The notes under the pieces are model-generated. The model worked only from the letters and a program-made list of their open reading frames with translations. It searched no databases and had not been told where the DNA came from. Positions 8,169 to 16,909 of a DNA stretch of 64,000 nt are shown piece after piece. Source of the stretch: Myceligenerans salitolerans (GTDB lineage Bacteria; Actinomycetota; Actinomycetes; Actinomycetales; Cellulomonadaceae); assembly GCF_017349295.1 (NCBI RefSeq), contig NZ_JAFMPK010000009.1:149070-213069 (forward strand), in the 5' to 3' direction. Each line of letters opens with the position of its first letter. Within the stretch, counting starts at the first letter, position 1. Made by a program: the position numbers and the translations under genes.

Positions 8169-9209
8169 CTACGACTCGAAGTGGTCCCAGCCCGCGGACA
8201 CCACCGGACGCCGCCCGCCGATCGTGACGCGCGGTGCGGCCTTGCCGGGCGGGTGAACCCGGCCGATCGGTGTCCATCCCTCCGGAACGGTCGTGTCCTC
8301 GGGGAAGGTCGCCAGGAGCCCGTGGTCCTCGCCGCCCGACCAGATCCACTGGTTCATGAGACGGTTCGCCGCCTCCGCCTGGCCGATGTCGCCGACCAGG
8401 TCGCCGGCGCCACCCGCACGGAGAGCCGCCTGCGCGACGACGAGGGCGGCGTCCGACAGGGCGCGCCGGTCGTCGTCGAACGCGGCCTCGTCCAGGTCGA
8501 GCCGTACGTCGGACGCCACGGCGATCCGCCCGGCGTCGCGCAGCAAGCCGTCCGACACGTCGAGCATCGCGGTCGCGCCCGCGCGCGCGGCCCGGCGGCC
8601 CGCCTCGAGAGGCGGGTCCGGGCGCAGGTAGGCCTTGACGAGCGGATGCTGATGCGTCGGGCGGATCAGGTCGGAGTCGAGCAGGGCCAGACCGGCGGCG
8701 GACCAGCCCCGCGCGCCCGCATGGGCGACGACGTCGCCCGGCCGCGCGCCGGCCCGCAGTACGGGCTCGCGCCAGTCCAGGGTGCCGTGCACGGTCACGT
8801 TCACCACGATCGACTCACCGCTCGCGAGGTCCCCGCCCACGACGCCCGCGCGCAGCGGCTTGCACGCCTCGGCGAGTCCGCGGGCGAGGTCCTCGACCCA
8901 GTCCACGGGGGTGTCGCCCGGCATGACGAGGGAGATCACGAGCGCCGTCGGGCGCCCGCCCATGGCGGCGATGTCCGCGAAGTTCTGGACCGCCGCCCGG
9001 TGTCCGACGTCCGCCCCGGACGACCAGCGCATGCGGAAGTGCCGGTCCTCGACGAGCACGTCGGAGGAGACCAGGAACCGCCCGTCGGACGCGGCCACGA
9101 TCGCGGCGTCGTCACCCGGCCCGACCTGCGTCGATCCACCGACGGGCAGGAGAGGGAAGATGCGCCGCAGCAGCTCGTCCTCGTTCACGTCACGCACCCG
9201 CTCGGTCAC
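8169..9209 (-). CDS. thiL: Thiamine-monophosphate kinase
   Basis: ThiL phosphorylates thiamine monophosphate to thiamine pyrophosphate, the last step of cofactor synthesis. The 346-residue length fits. The family's Mg/ATP motif GPGDDAA is near residue 27, followed by SSDVLVEDRHF and the PurM-like NFADIAAMGG, and further on by LDVSDGLLRDAGRI. The GTG at 9209 is placed by the family N-terminus and by a TAGGGT hexamer 7 nt upstream. Upstream ATG-less extensions are not credible. It is divergent from the DUF3515-type gene, a common actinobacterial neighbour. No TPP riboswitch is visible upstream. Confidence 0.95.
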   Translation of the reverse strand: MTERVRDVNEDELLRRIFPLLPVGGSTQVGPGDDAAIVAASDGRFLVSSDVLVEDRHFRMRWSSGADVGHRAAVQNFADIAAMGGRPTALVISLVMPGDTPVDWVEDLARGLAEACKPLRAGVVGGDLASGESIVVNVTVHGTLDWREPVLRAGARPGDVVAHAGARGWSAAGLALLDSDLIRPTHQHPLVKAYLRPDPPLEAGRRAARAGATAMLDVSDGLLRDAGRIAVASDVRLDLDEAAFDDDRRALSDAALVVAQAALRAGGAGDLVGDIGQAEAANRLMNQWIWSGGEDHGLLATFPEDTTVPEGWTPIGRVHPPGKAAPRVTIGGRRPVVSAGWDHFES

Positions 9210-9216
9210 GGGGACA

Positions 9217-9222
9217 ACCCTA
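9217..9222 (-). promoter_or_regulatory. -10 hexamer TAGGGT, leaderless-type promoter for thiL
   Basis: TAGGGT on the minus strand ends 7 nt before the thiL GTG; the overlapping TATAGG is an alternative -10. No Shine-Dalgarno is present. Confidence 0.5.
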
Positions 9223-9340
9223 TACACCGTGGCGCGAAGCGCTGACCAGGGATGTCGCCGGCTCGCTCGCCGGGCTCGCACACCGGGGCGGACCGCGGCC
9301 GGCATAACCCACGTCCCGGCCACGACCGGCGCGGACAGGG

Positions 9341-9346
9341 TACGGT
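9341..9346 (+). promoter_or_regulatory. -10 hexamer TACGGT, leaderless-type promoter
   Basis: TACGGT ends 6 nt before the GTG of the DUF3515-type gene, with no Shine-Dalgarno between them. Confidence 0.45.
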
Positions 9347-9352
9347 GGCGGC

Positions 9353-9835
9353 GTGATCTTCCGCCGAAGGGCACCACTGACCGCGGCGCTGCCGGCAGCG
9401 GCCGCTCTGGTCGCCACCTCCGCCTGTGCACCCACGATCGGTGTGGCCGCCGCACCGGGCGCGGCCGACCCGGAGTGCGCGTCGGTGGTCCTGGCCCTGC
9501 CCGACGACCTGGCCGAGGATCTGCCGCGGGTCGACACGAACTCGCAGGCCACCGCGGCTTGGGGCGCGCCCGGCGCCGCCGTGACGCTACGGTGCGGCGT
9601 GGAGCCTCCCGGTCCGTCGGCGCAGTGCCAGAGCGTGGAGAGCGCGAACGGGACGACGGTCGACTGGATCGTGGCCACGGACGACGAAGGGACCTGGTCG
9701 TTCACGACCTACGGCCGCGATCCCGCGGTCGAGGTCGTGGTGCCGCCCGCGGTCATGGAGGACCACACGTCGTCGTTCGTCATCGACCTCGCCGGTGCCG
9801 TGTCGCTCGTCGAAGCAGAGAGGACATGCCAGTGA
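9353..9835 (+). CDS. DUF3515-type exported (lipo)protein
   Basis: This 160-residue exported protein has a basic start, a hydrophobic signal core and a lipobox-like TSACAP with a cysteine at about residue 25. The mature part carries features of the DUF3515 family seen beside thiL, ddl and rpmB in actinobacteria: LPDDLAEDLPRV, TAAWGAPGAAVTLRCGVEPP and VDWIVATDDEGTWSFTTYGR. The role is unknown; the envelope location is inferred. It is divergent from thiL and overlaps the following TetR gene by about 10 bases. Confidence 0.85.
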   Translation: MIFRRRAPLTAALPAAAALVATSACAPTIGVAAAPGAADPECASVVLALPDDLAEDLPRVDTNSQATAAWGAPGAAVTLRCGVEPPGPSAQCQSVESANGTTVDWIVATDDEGTWSFTTYGRDPAVEVVVPPAVMEDHTSSFVIDLAGAVSLVEAERTCQ

Positions 9836-10602
9836 CCACCACGAACACGACCGCGGACAACTCGGTCCTGAGCGGGCGCCATGCCGAGGCCCGGCGCCAG
9901 GCGGTCAAGGCCGCCCGCGAGATCATGGTGCACTCCGGCGGCACCCGCAGCGTGACGATCGCGGCGGTGGCGAAGGCGCTCAAGTTCACGTCGCCGGCCC
10001 TGTACCGGTACTTCCCGGGCGGGCGCGTCGACCTGCTGCGTGCCGTGCACCACAGCGTCACCGAGAACCTCGCCGCGCGGATGGTCGTGGCGCGCGACAG
10101 GCAGCCGGCCGACGACGTCAGCGCACAGCTTTACGCCCTCACCCACACGGTGTTCTCCTGGTCGATCGCTCATCCCGGTGAGTTCTCGCTGCTGATGGGG
10201 CCCGACTTCCACGAGGTCAGGGAGGGCGCCGAGCAGACGGACCGCGACATCGCCGGGATCATCGGCGGCGCCTACGTGCCGGCCTTCGTCACACACCTGC
10301 GACAGTCCGACCCGGCCTCGTGGCTGCCGCGCGACGTCGACGTCCCCGCAGACCTGCGCGCCCAGGTCGTGGAGCACTCCCGCACGATCGCGCCGGACAT
10401 CGAGGTGCCGCTGGGGCTGGGCTATCTGTGGATCGTCGCCTGGCGCAGCTTCTTCGGCGTGCTGTGCATGGCCGCGTTCGGGCACCTGTCGTTCGCCTAC
10501 GGCGACTTCCAGGAACTGTTCGACGACATGATGGTCCAGGTGCTGGGTCTGTTCGGCCTGGAGCGGAGCGACCGCGTCGTCCCGGTGACCGAGGCGGCCT
10601 GA
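9826..10602 (+). CDS. TetR/AcrR-family transcriptional regulator
   Basis: This 258-residue protein has an N-terminal TetR DNA-binding domain (about 18-65): the recognition helix region is VTIAAVAKALKFTSPALYRYF, followed by the usual aromatic motif. The C-terminal ligand domain (about 80-245) is all-helical with an unusual SWSIAHPGEFSLLMGPDF segment. The ligand and target genes are unknown. The ATG at 9826 overlaps the preceding gene and has AGAGAGG just upstream; the GTG at 9832 is an alternative. Transcription is convergent with the GNAT gene only 11 bases away, with no terminator visible between them. Confidence 0.88.
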   Translation: MPVTTTNTTADNSVLSGRHAEARRQAVKAAREIMVHSGGTRSVTIAAVAKALKFTSPALYRYFPGGRVDLLRAVHHSVTENLAARMVVARDRQPADDVSAQLYALTHTVFSWSIAHPGEFSLLMGPDFHEVREGAEQTDRDIAGIIGGAYVPAFVTHLRQSDPASWLPRDVDVPADLRAQVVEHSRTIAPDIEVPLGLGYLWIVAWRSFFGVLCMAAFGHLSFAYGDFQELFDDMMVQVLGLFGLERSDRVVPVTEAA

Positions 10603-10613
10603 GAGGGACGCGG

Positions 10614-11126
10614 TCAGCGCCGGTAGCGCAGCTGCGTCAGCGGCTTGCCGCCGATCTCGTCGATGCGCTCGGTGCCGTCGGGCGTGAACCCGTGGCGGCG
10701 GTAGAAGTGCTGGGCGCGCTCGTTCTCCTGCAGGATCCAGAGCGTCACCGACGCACCGTCGGGCACGTGGTTGAGCACCTCGCGCATCAGGTCGCGGGCG
10801 ACGCCGCTGCCCCACGCGCGCGGATGCAGGTAGATGGCGTAGATCTCGAGATCGCCGTCCTCGGCGTCCTCGTCGCGCGACGGTCCGACGCTCGTGAACC
10901 CGACCGTGCCCCCGCCGGTCTCCGCGACGAGGATGCGGGTGCCCTCGGCGGCGACGGCGTCCCGCCACAGGGCGGCGCGTTCCTCCGCGTCGAGCGAGGA
11001 CAGGTACGAGCCGGGAAGGATCTCGGAGTACGCTCCCCGCCACGACGCGATGTCGACGCGGGCGATGTCGTCGGCGTCCTCGGCCCTCGCGGGGCGGATG
11101 GACACCTCGTCGAGCTGAGCCGCCAT
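10614..11126 (-). CDS. GNAT-family N-acetyltransferase
   Basis: This 170-residue GNAT acetyltransferase transfers an acetyl group from acetyl-CoA to an unknown amine. Visible features are the opening VSIRPARAEDADDIARV, motif A with the acetyl-CoA loop in IYLHPRAWGSGVARDLM (RxxGxG/A-like: Arg-Ala-Trp-Gly-Ser-Gly), and the C-terminal NERAQHFYRRHGF typical of GNATs. The ATG at 11126 is supported by AGGTGAGG immediately upstream. A terminator for rpmB lies behind its 5' end, so it probably has its own promoter. Confidence 0.9.
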   Translation of the reverse strand: MAAQLDEVSIRPARAEDADDIARVDIASWRGAYSEILPGSYLSSLDAEERAALWRDAVAAEGTRILVAETGGGTVGFTSVGPSRDEDAEDGDLEIYAIYLHPRAWGSGVARDLMREVLNHVPDGASVTLWILQENERAQHFYRRHGFTPDGTERIDEIGGKPLTQLRYRR

Positions 11127-11329
11127 GGACCTCACCTTTTCACCGTCGGGATCGTGCGTGCAACAAGCGCCGTGCGACAAGCCGGGGACGGCGTCCAGCC
11201 ACAGCCTATGCGCAGATCTGGGGGCGCGGAGACGGAGACGTGGCGGCGCGGCAGGCCGTGCGGTGCCGCGCGGGGGCGGCCCGACGAGTCCGGTCATCGC
11301 GCCCGCCGGGCCGAAGCCGCTGACAGCGC

Positions 11330-11365
11330 GACGCCCGCCCGTGGCCGGAGCCGCGGGCGGGCGTC
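11330..11365 (-). terminator. Hairpin terminator downstream of rpmB
   Basis: A perfect 12-bp inverted repeat (arms 11330-11341 and 11354-11365, GACGCCCGCCCG and its complement, 12-base loop) lies 19 bases after the rpmB stop. It is GC-rich without a T-tail. Confidence 0.7.
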
Positions 11366-11384
11366 GAGATACGGATGCTGGGCG

Positions 11385-11582
11385 TCAGGCCGAGACGCGG
11401 CGCTGCACCTTGCCGGCCTTGAGGCACGAGGTGCAGACGTTGACGCGCTTCGGGGTGCCGTTCACCACGGCACGGACGCGCTGGATGTTCGGGTTCCAGC
11501 GGCGCTTGGTCCGCACGTGGGAGTGCGAGACGTTGTGCCCGAAGCCCGGGCCCTTGCCGCAGACGTCGCAGTTGGCAGCCAC
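11385..11582 (-). CDS. rpmB: 50S ribosomal protein L28
   Basis: This 65-residue L28 begins [20 protein letters not shown]. It is the zinc-ribbon form: two CxxC pairs (CDVC near the N-terminus and CTSC near residue 50) are intact, so it should bind zinc. The GTG start at 11582 follows a GGAGACTCC Shine-Dalgarno. It is monocistronic, with a promoter about 130 bases upstream and a strong hairpin terminator downstream. Gene neighbours (thiL and DUF3515 on one side, DAK2-recG on the other) match the actinobacterial arrangement. Confidence 0.97.
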   Translation of the reverse strand: MAANCDVCGKGPGFGHNVSHSHVRTKRRWNPNIQRVRAVVNGTPKRVNVCTSCLKAGKVQRRVSA

Positions 11583-11979
11583 GGAGTCTCCTGAGTGTCG
11601 TGCACGTCCGTGCACACGAGCAGGACGTGGTGAGTGGTCGTTGAAGGGATCTGCCCTCCGGCCACCGATCCGGTACTCCGGACCCGCGGACGCCGTCGGA
11701 CAATCACAAGAGCGTACCCGATCCGTACTTCGGCGCTCAAACCGTACCGGTGTCCCGCGAGCGGGAATGCGTCACACCGGACCGCGTGCTCCGGCCGTGG
11801 GTCGCTCCGCGCCGCGACCACCCGCGCCGGTACGGTGGATGCCGGCGCGCCCGCGGACCGGGCACGCCGCGCCACCGCGGACCGGCCACGCGGCGTGGCC
11901 GGGGAGCGGAGCGCGGGCCGGAGCGGGACGTGAGGAGATGCCGGATGGGCGCAGCGGACCGAACCGACGGAGGGCAGGG
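11583..11979. promoter_or_regulatory. Divergent intergenic region: rpmB promoter and leader; upstream of DAK2 gene
   Basis: On the minus strand, TTGAGC (11740-11735) and TACGCT (11716-11711), 18 bp apart, form a good promoter for rpmB and leave a leader of about 120 nt. Within that leader lies a 16-bp inverted repeat at 11600-11615 (GTGCACG-TC-CGTGCAC), a possible regulatory hairpin or operator. The plus-strand half, 11760-11979, is GC-rich and shows no clear gene or promoter; a possible short N-terminal extension of the DAK2 protein begins at 11938. Confidence 0.55.
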
Positions 11980-13563
11980 GTGACGGAGATCGACGCGGGT
12001 CTCGTGCGCAGATGGGTCCGTGGTGCGACGGACGCGCTGCGCCGGGAACGGGCCGCCCTCGACCGGGTCAACGTGTTCCCCGTGGCCGATGCCGATACGG
12101 GCACCAACCTGTACCTCACGCTGCGTGAGGGTGAGCACGCCGTCCGCGCGGCGCCCGACGACGCGACCGGTGTCGAGCTGCTCGCCGCCGCGGCGCGTGC
12201 CGCGCTGCTCGGAGCGCGCGGCAACTCGGGCGTCATCCTCTCCGAGTGGCTGCGGGGCACGGCGCTGGAGGCCCGCCGGGGCGCCACCGCCGCCACGATC
12301 CTCGAGGAGGCGGCGCGGTCGGCGCGCGCGGCCGTCGCCAGCCCCGCCGACGGGACGATCCTCACCGCCGCCGACGCCGCCGCGACCGCCGGCCGGGCCG
12401 CCGAGGACGCCGGGGGAGGCCCGGGCGCGGTCGCACGTGCCGCCGTCGGCGCCGCGCGCGAGGCCGCCCGCACCAGCATGACGGAGCACCCGGTCCTGGC
12501 CGCGGCCGGGGTCCTCGATGCCGGCGCCTGCGGACTCGTCCTCGTGCTCGGCGCGTTCGTCGCGGCGGCGGTGTCAGACAGCCCGGGCACGATGGAACGC
12601 GTGAGTCTCGACCTGATCGTCCGGCCGGGCCGCGGCGCGGCCTACGTCCCGCCCGAACCCGTGTCCCCGGACGCCTCCGCCCTCACCGGACCGGGCGGCC
12701 TCGAACTGATGTTCGTCCTGACCCGGGGTGCCGCGGGCGCCGAACACGTCGCGCCCCGCCTGCGCTCCCGGCTCGAGGAGATCGGCGACTCCGTCGTCGT
12801 GGTGGGCGGCGACACGGGGGCCGAGACGGCGGTCTGGCAGGCGCACGTCCATACCGACCGGCTGCCGGACGCCCTCGACGTCGCCGCCGGGATCGCGGGC
12901 ACCGGCACGCTCGCGCAGGTCCACGTGCGGCACCTCGAGGCGGCCGACCCGCACGAGTGGGGCGTCGTCGCCCTCACCGGCGCCCCGGCGCTGGCCGCCG
13001 ACCTCGCCCATGCCGGCGCGGTCGTGCTGCTCACGGGCGGCTTCGGCGCCACGGTCGACACCGTCACCCCGGACGACGTGCAGCGCGCCGCGGCCTCCAC
13101 CGGCGCCCGGCGCGCCCTCCTGCTCGGCGACACCGCGGGAGCGTCCCTCGACGGCGACCCCGGCCCCGGGCGTGGCGGCGGCGACCTGGACGAGATCATC
13201 GTCCTGGACGCACCGACCGACGTGCACGTCGTCGTGGCGCTCGCGGCCCTCGGCACGGCTCCGGGCGGCGTCACGCCGCGGGAGGCGGCCGAATCGGCAC
13301 TGGCCGGGCTGCGTGTCGCCCGCCCGGTGGACGCCGGTGAGGCCGGGCAGGCGCTCGCCCGGCTGGTGGGCCCGGCCGACGCCGCCCGCCGGCCGGAGGT
13401 GGTCACGGCGCTCCTGGACGACGACGCCGCACCGGTGGCGGACGAACTGGCGGCGGCGGTCACCCGGGTGGCTCCCGCCGCGGAACTGGTCGCCCTGCCC
13501 ACGGGCCGTCCGGGCAGGACGGTGCACCTGGGCGTCGAGACCGCGCCCCGGGAGGGCGTGTGA
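11980..13563 (+). CDS. DAK2 domain protein (FakA/YloV-like fatty acid kinase candidate)
   Basis: This 527-residue protein starts with a DhaL/DAK2 kinase domain: NVFPVADADTGTNLYLTL at about residue 28 holds the metal/ATP-binding aspartates, and LGARGNSGVILSEWLRG is at about 76. Middle and C-terminal domains resemble FakA/YloV, which phosphorylates fatty acids bound to a FakB (DegV) partner. The FakA role is inferred from family knowledge; no FakB is in the window. The GTG at 11980 follows GGAGG with about 6 nt spacing; the ATG at 11938 is too close to its putative RBS. The stop overlaps the recG start, matching the common DAK2-recG pair. Confidence 0.88.
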   Translation: MTEIDAGLVRRWVRGATDALRRERAALDRVNVFPVADADTGTNLYLTLREGEHAVRAAPDDATGVELLAAAARAALLGARGNSGVILSEWLRGTALEARRGATAATILEEAARSARAAVASPADGTILTAADAAATAGRAAEDAGGGPGAVARAAVGAAREAARTSMTEHPVLAAAGVLDAGACGLVLVLGAFVAAAVSDSPGTMERVSLDLIVRPGRGAAYVPPEPVSPDASALTGPGGLELMFVLTRGAAGAEHVAPRLRSRLEEIGDSVVVVGGDTGAETAVWQAHVHTDRLPDALDVAAGIAGTGTLAQVHVRHLEAADPHEWGVVALTGAPALAADLAHAGAVVLLTGGFGATVDTVTPDDVQRAAASTGARRALLLGDTAGASLDGDPGPGRGGGDLDEIIVLDAPTDVHVVVALAALGTAPGGVTPREAAESALAGLRVARPVDAGEAGQALARLVGPADAARRPEVVTALLDDDAAPVADELAAAVTRVAPAAELVALPTGRPGRTVHLGVETAPREGV

Positions 13564-15851
13564 CGTCCCGGGCCCGGCTGGACGAGCCGCTGTCGCGTGC
13601 TCTCGGCCAGGCGCGCGGCAAGAACCCGCTGTCGAAGCTCGGGCTGGAGACGGTGGGCGACCTGATCGGCCACTACCCGCGGCGTTACGACGATCCGGGC
13701 CGTCTGACCGACATCAGCCTGCTGCGCGCCGGCGAGCACGTCACCGTGATGGCGCGCGTCGTGCAGGCCACCGTCCGGTCGATGCGGAACCGCAGGGGCG
13801 CGCTGCTGGAGGCCGTCATCACCGACGGCAGGCACCGGCTCTCCCTGACGTTCTTCGGCAAGCACCGAGGCTCCCTCTACGCGCACGAGCAGCGGCTCGT
13901 GCCGGGCAGCACCGGCCTGTTCACCGGTACCGTCGGGCTGTACCGCGGCGAGCGGCAGCTCACGCATCCGGCGTTCCTCATGATGGGCGAGGAGGACCTG
14001 GCCTCGGACGAGGACATGCTCGCCGAGGCGGCCCGCCCCATCCCGATCTACCCGGCCACCGCCACCGTGCCCAGCTGGAAGATCGCCAAGGCCGTGCGCA
14101 CCGTCCTGGACACCCTGACGGATGCCGACGTCCCCGATCCCGTGCCGCTCGAGGTGCGCGCACGGGCAGGGCTGCCCGAACGCCTCGCCGCGCTGCGCAG
14201 GGTGCACCGGCCCGACACCATGGCCGACGTCCGTGCGGGACAGCACCGGCTGCGGTTCGAGGAGGCGTTCGTGCTGCAGGCAGCCCTCGCCAAGCGGCGC
14301 GCGCTCGCGACGGGGCGGCCCGCGACGCCGCGCCCGCCCGCCGGTCCCGGCGCCACCCGGGGGAGCCTGCTCGCCGACCTCGACGCCCGGCTGCCCTTCG
14401 AGCTCACGGCCGGGCAGCGGGAGGTGGGCGACGAGATCAGCGCGGAGCTCGCCACCGCTCGGCCGATGCAACGCCTCCTGCAGGGTGAGGTCGGCTCCGG
14501 CAAGACGGTGGTCGCGCTGCGCGCCATGCTGCAGGTGGTCGACGCCGGGGGCCAGGCGGCCCTGCTCGCGCCCACCGAGGTGCTCGCCGCCCAGCACGCC
14601 CGCACGCTGCGCACCCTGCTCGGGCCGCTGGCCGAGGGCGGGATGCTGGGCGGGGCGGCGAACGCCACCCGTGTCGCTCTCCTGACCGGCTCCCTCGGGG
14701 CGAAGGCGAAGAAGGAGGCCCTGCTCGCCGCAGCGAGCGGCGAGGCGGGGATCGTCGTGGGCACCCACGCGCTGCTGTCGGAGCACGTACGGTTCGCCGA
14801 CCTCGGACTGGTCGTGGTGGACGAGCAGCACCGGTTCGGGGTCGAGCAGCGTGACCGGTTGCGGGACAAGGCGAGTGCGGCCCCGCACCTGCTGGTCATG
14901 ACCGCCACCCCGATCCCGCGCACCGTCGCGATGACCGTGTTCGGCGACCTGGCCACGTCGTCCCTCACCGAGGTGCCCGCCGGCCGTGCGGGAGTGACCA
15001 CGCACGTCGTCCCGGCGGGCAACGCACGGTGGATGGACCGCACGTGGGCACGGGTCCGCGAGGAGGTCGACCGGGGCGGTCGCGCCTACGTCGTGTGCCC
15101 GAGGATCCACCCGGACGACGACGGCGGCGGCGAGGACGGGATGGAGGCGGTGCCGCCTCCCGCCTCCGGGCCGGGCGGGGACGACGACAGCGGGCCCGGG
15201 CCCCTCCTCGACCCCGGCGCGCCACCCGCCGCCGCGCCGCTGCGAGCCGTGCTGGAGGTCGTCGAGGAGCTGCGCGGCCGCGAACAGCTCGCGGGCGTCG
15301 AGATCGGCGTCCTCCACGGGCAGCTCCCGCCCGCCGACAAGGACGACGCCATGGCGCGGTTCGCGTCGGGCGAGACGCCGGTGCTCGTGTCGACCACCGT
15401 GGTCGAGGTCGGCGTCGACGTCCCCGAGGCGACCGTCATGGTGATCCTCGACGCCGACCGGTTCGGCCTGTCCCAGCTCCACCAGCTGCGCGGCCGTGTC
15501 GGGCGAGGCGCCGCCCCGGGCCTGTGCCTGCTCGTCTCCGACGCGCCGCCGGACTCCACCGCGGGGACGCGCCTCGAGGCGATGGTGCGCACCACCGACG
15601 GCTTCGAGCTCGCGAACACCGATCTGGAACTGCGCGACGAGGGGGACGTCCTCGGCGCCGCCCAGTCCGGTCGGTCGAGCTCCCTGCGCCTGCTGCGCGT
15701 GGTCAAGGACGCGAAGCTCATCGAGCAGGCGCGCACCGAGGCGGTCGGCGTCGTCACGGCCGACCCGGACCTGCACTACGCCCCCGAGCTCGCGGCCGCC
15801 ATCGCCGAGCACCTCGACGCCGAGCAGGAGGAGTTCCTGGAGCGGGCGTAG
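13560..15851 (+). CDS. recG: ATP-dependent DNA helicase RecG
   Basis: RecG remodels stalled replication forks and branched DNA. The 763-residue protein carries an N-terminal OB/wedge region, Walker A GEVGSGKT near residue 308, DEQHRFGV (motif II, DEQH) near 420, and TATPIPRT (motif III). The C-terminal helicase motifs include QLRGRVGRG. A glycine/proline/aspartate-rich insertion (about 515-560, DDDGGGEDG... PAAAP) interrupts helicase domain 2 and is probably a disordered loop typical of high-GC lineages. The GTG start overlaps the DAK2 stop (GTGA). Confidence 0.96.
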   Translation: MTSRARLDEPLSRALGQARGKNPLSKLGLETVGDLIGHYPRRYDDPGRLTDISLLRAGEHVTVMARVVQATVRSMRNRRGALLEAVITDGRHRLSLTFFGKHRGSLYAHEQRLVPGSTGLFTGTVGLYRGERQLTHPAFLMMGEEDLASDEDMLAEAARPIPIYPATATVPSWKIAKAVRTVLDTLTDADVPDPVPLEVRARAGLPERLAALRRVHRPDTMADVRAGQHRLRFEEAFVLQAALAKRRALATGRPATPRPPAGPGATRGSLLADLDARLPFELTAGQREVGDEISAELATARPMQRLLQGEVGSGKTVVALRAMLQVVDAGGQAALLAPTEVLAAQHARTLRTLLGPLAEGGMLGGAANATRVALLTGSLGAKAKKEALLAAASGEAGIVVGTHALLSEHVRFADLGLVVVDEQHRFGVEQRDRLRDKASAAPHLLVMTATPIPRTVAMTVFGDLATSSLTEVPAGRAGVTTHVVPAGNARWMDRTWARVREEVDRGGRAYVVCPRIHPDDDGGGEDGMEAVPPPASGPGGDDDSGPGPLLDPGAPPAAAPLRAVLEVVEELRGREQLAGVEIGVLHGQLPPADKDDAMARFASGETPVLVSTTVVEVGVDVPEATVMVILDADRFGLSQLHQLRGRVGRGAAPGLCLLVSDAPPDSTAGTRLEAMVRTTDGFELANTDLELRDEGDVLGAAQSGRSSSLRLLRVVKDAKLIEQARTEAVGVVTADPDLHYAPELAAAIAEHLDAEQEEFLERA

Positions 15852-15872
15852 CCCCGGTCGATCCGACCCGAG

Positions 15873-15878
15873 TAGAGT
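15873..15878 (+). promoter_or_regulatory. -10 hexamer TAGAGT, leaderless-type promoter
   Basis: TAGAGT ends 8 nt before the GTG of the endonuclease/exonuclease/phosphatase-family gene, with no Shine-Dalgarno. Confidence 0.5.
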
Positions 15879-15886
15879 CCGCGCCC

Positions 15887-16885
15887 GTGAGCGACCACCA
15901 GCACGCCCGCCCCCGCCGGCGACGGCACCGTCGCGAGCCGCGTCCGCGCGGGACTGCGTGGTCACGCGGGATCGTGCTCGCCGTGCTGCAGCTCCTCCTG
16001 GCCGTGGCACTCCTGTTCCACGACCAGCTCCCCGGCTCCCTCGGCCTGGCGAGCCTCGTCGCCTCGGTCCTGCCGTGGCTCGGCGCGTTCGCCGCACTGC
16101 TGCTCGTCCTGGGCCTCGCGCGCCGGTCGGCCACCGCGACGCTCGCCTTCCTCCTGCCGGCCGCTGCCTGGGGCTGGGTCCTCTGGCCCCGCCTGGCCGC
16201 CGAACCCGTCCCGAGCGACGATCTCACGGTGGTCCAGCACAACGTCAGCGACGAGAACCGGGACATCGCCGGAACGGTGGGCGTCCTGCTCGGCGCCGGC
16301 CCTGACGTCGTCGTCCTGGAAGAGGTCACGCCCCCGCTCGTCGAGCAGTACACGCGAGCGTTCGGCGACGCCCTTCCCCACCGGGAGGTCCACGGCACGG
16401 TCGGCGTCTGGTCCGTCCACCCCCTCCGGGACGCGGAAGCCGTGGATCTGCGGCCCGACGGCGCCGGCCCGGGCTGGAACCGGGGGATGCGCGTCACCGT
16501 GCTCCCCGCCGGGGACACGCCCGGGGTCACCGTCTACGCGGTGCACCTGCCGTCCATGAGACTCAGCCCTGCCGGACTCGACGTCGCGGCCCGTGACCAG
16601 AGCATCGGACTGCTCGCGGACGCCCTGGCCGCCGACGGGTCCGACGCCGTCGTCGTGGCCGGCGACCTGAACGCGACCCCCGACGACCCGGCGCTCGCCC
16701 CGGTCACCGCCCTGGTGTCCGAACCGCGGCACGGCTTCGGGTTCACCTTCCCGGCACGGCTCCCGGCGGTCTCGATCGACCACGTGCTCGCTCGCGGCGC
16801 CCGGGTCACCGAGGTCCGCGTCCTGGACCGGACCGGCAGCGACCACCTGCCCGTGGCCGCGTCCGTGGACCTGCCGTGGTCGTAG
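15887..16885 (+). CDS. Membrane-anchored endonuclease/exonuclease/phosphatase family protein
   Basis: This 332-residue protein has a strongly basic N-terminus (about 1-25), three hydrophobic helices (about 26-105) and an extracytoplasmic EEP-fold phosphohydrolase domain (about 115-332). EEP motifs seen are VVQHNVSDEN, VVVLEEVT (catalytic Glu), VHLPSM, VVAGDLNATPDDP and SDHLPVAAS (terminal Asp-His). Homologous proteins act on phosphodiesters or phospholipids; the substrate here is unknown. The start is set by a leaderless-type TAGAGT promoter at 15873. It is inserted between recG and rsmD. Confidence 0.85.
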   Translation: MSDHQHARPRRRRHRREPRPRGTAWSRGIVLAVLQLLLAVALLFHDQLPGSLGLASLVASVLPWLGAFAALLLVLGLARRSATATLAFLLPAAAWGWVLWPRLAAEPVPSDDLTVVQHNVSDENRDIAGTVGVLLGAGPDVVVLEEVTPPLVEQYTRAFGDALPHREVHGTVGVWSVHPLRDAEAVDLRPDGAGPGWNRGMRVTVLPAGDTPGVTVYAVHLPSMRLSPAGLDVAARDQSIGLLADALAADGSDAVVVAGDLNATPDDPALAPVTALVSEPRHGFGFTFPARLPAVSIDHVLARGARVTEVRVLDRTGSDHLPVAASVDLPWS

Positions 16886-16896
16886 CGCCGCCACCG

Positions 16897-16902
16897 TAAA
16901 CT
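16897..16902 (+). promoter_or_regulatory. -10 hexamer TAAACT, leaderless-type promoter for rsmD
   Basis: TAAACT ends 7 nt before the rsmD GTG, with no Shine-Dalgarno in between. Confidence 0.5.
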
Positions 16903-16909
16903 CTCGCCC

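Noticed and set aside
9210..9352. TPP riboswitch upstream of thiL
   Set aside because: The 140-base divergent gap has no CTGAGA or thi-box-like blocks; a leaderless-type promoter is seen instead.
11125..11979. Long N-terminal extension of the DAK2 protein (open frame from 11125)
   Set aside because: The frame crosses the rpmB gene, its terminator and promoter in antisense; the family N-terminus begins at 11980.
12642..16097. A 1151-codon minus-strand open frame over the DAK2 gene and recG
   Set aside because: Antisense shadow of two recognised genes; codon bias is that of a non-coding frame.
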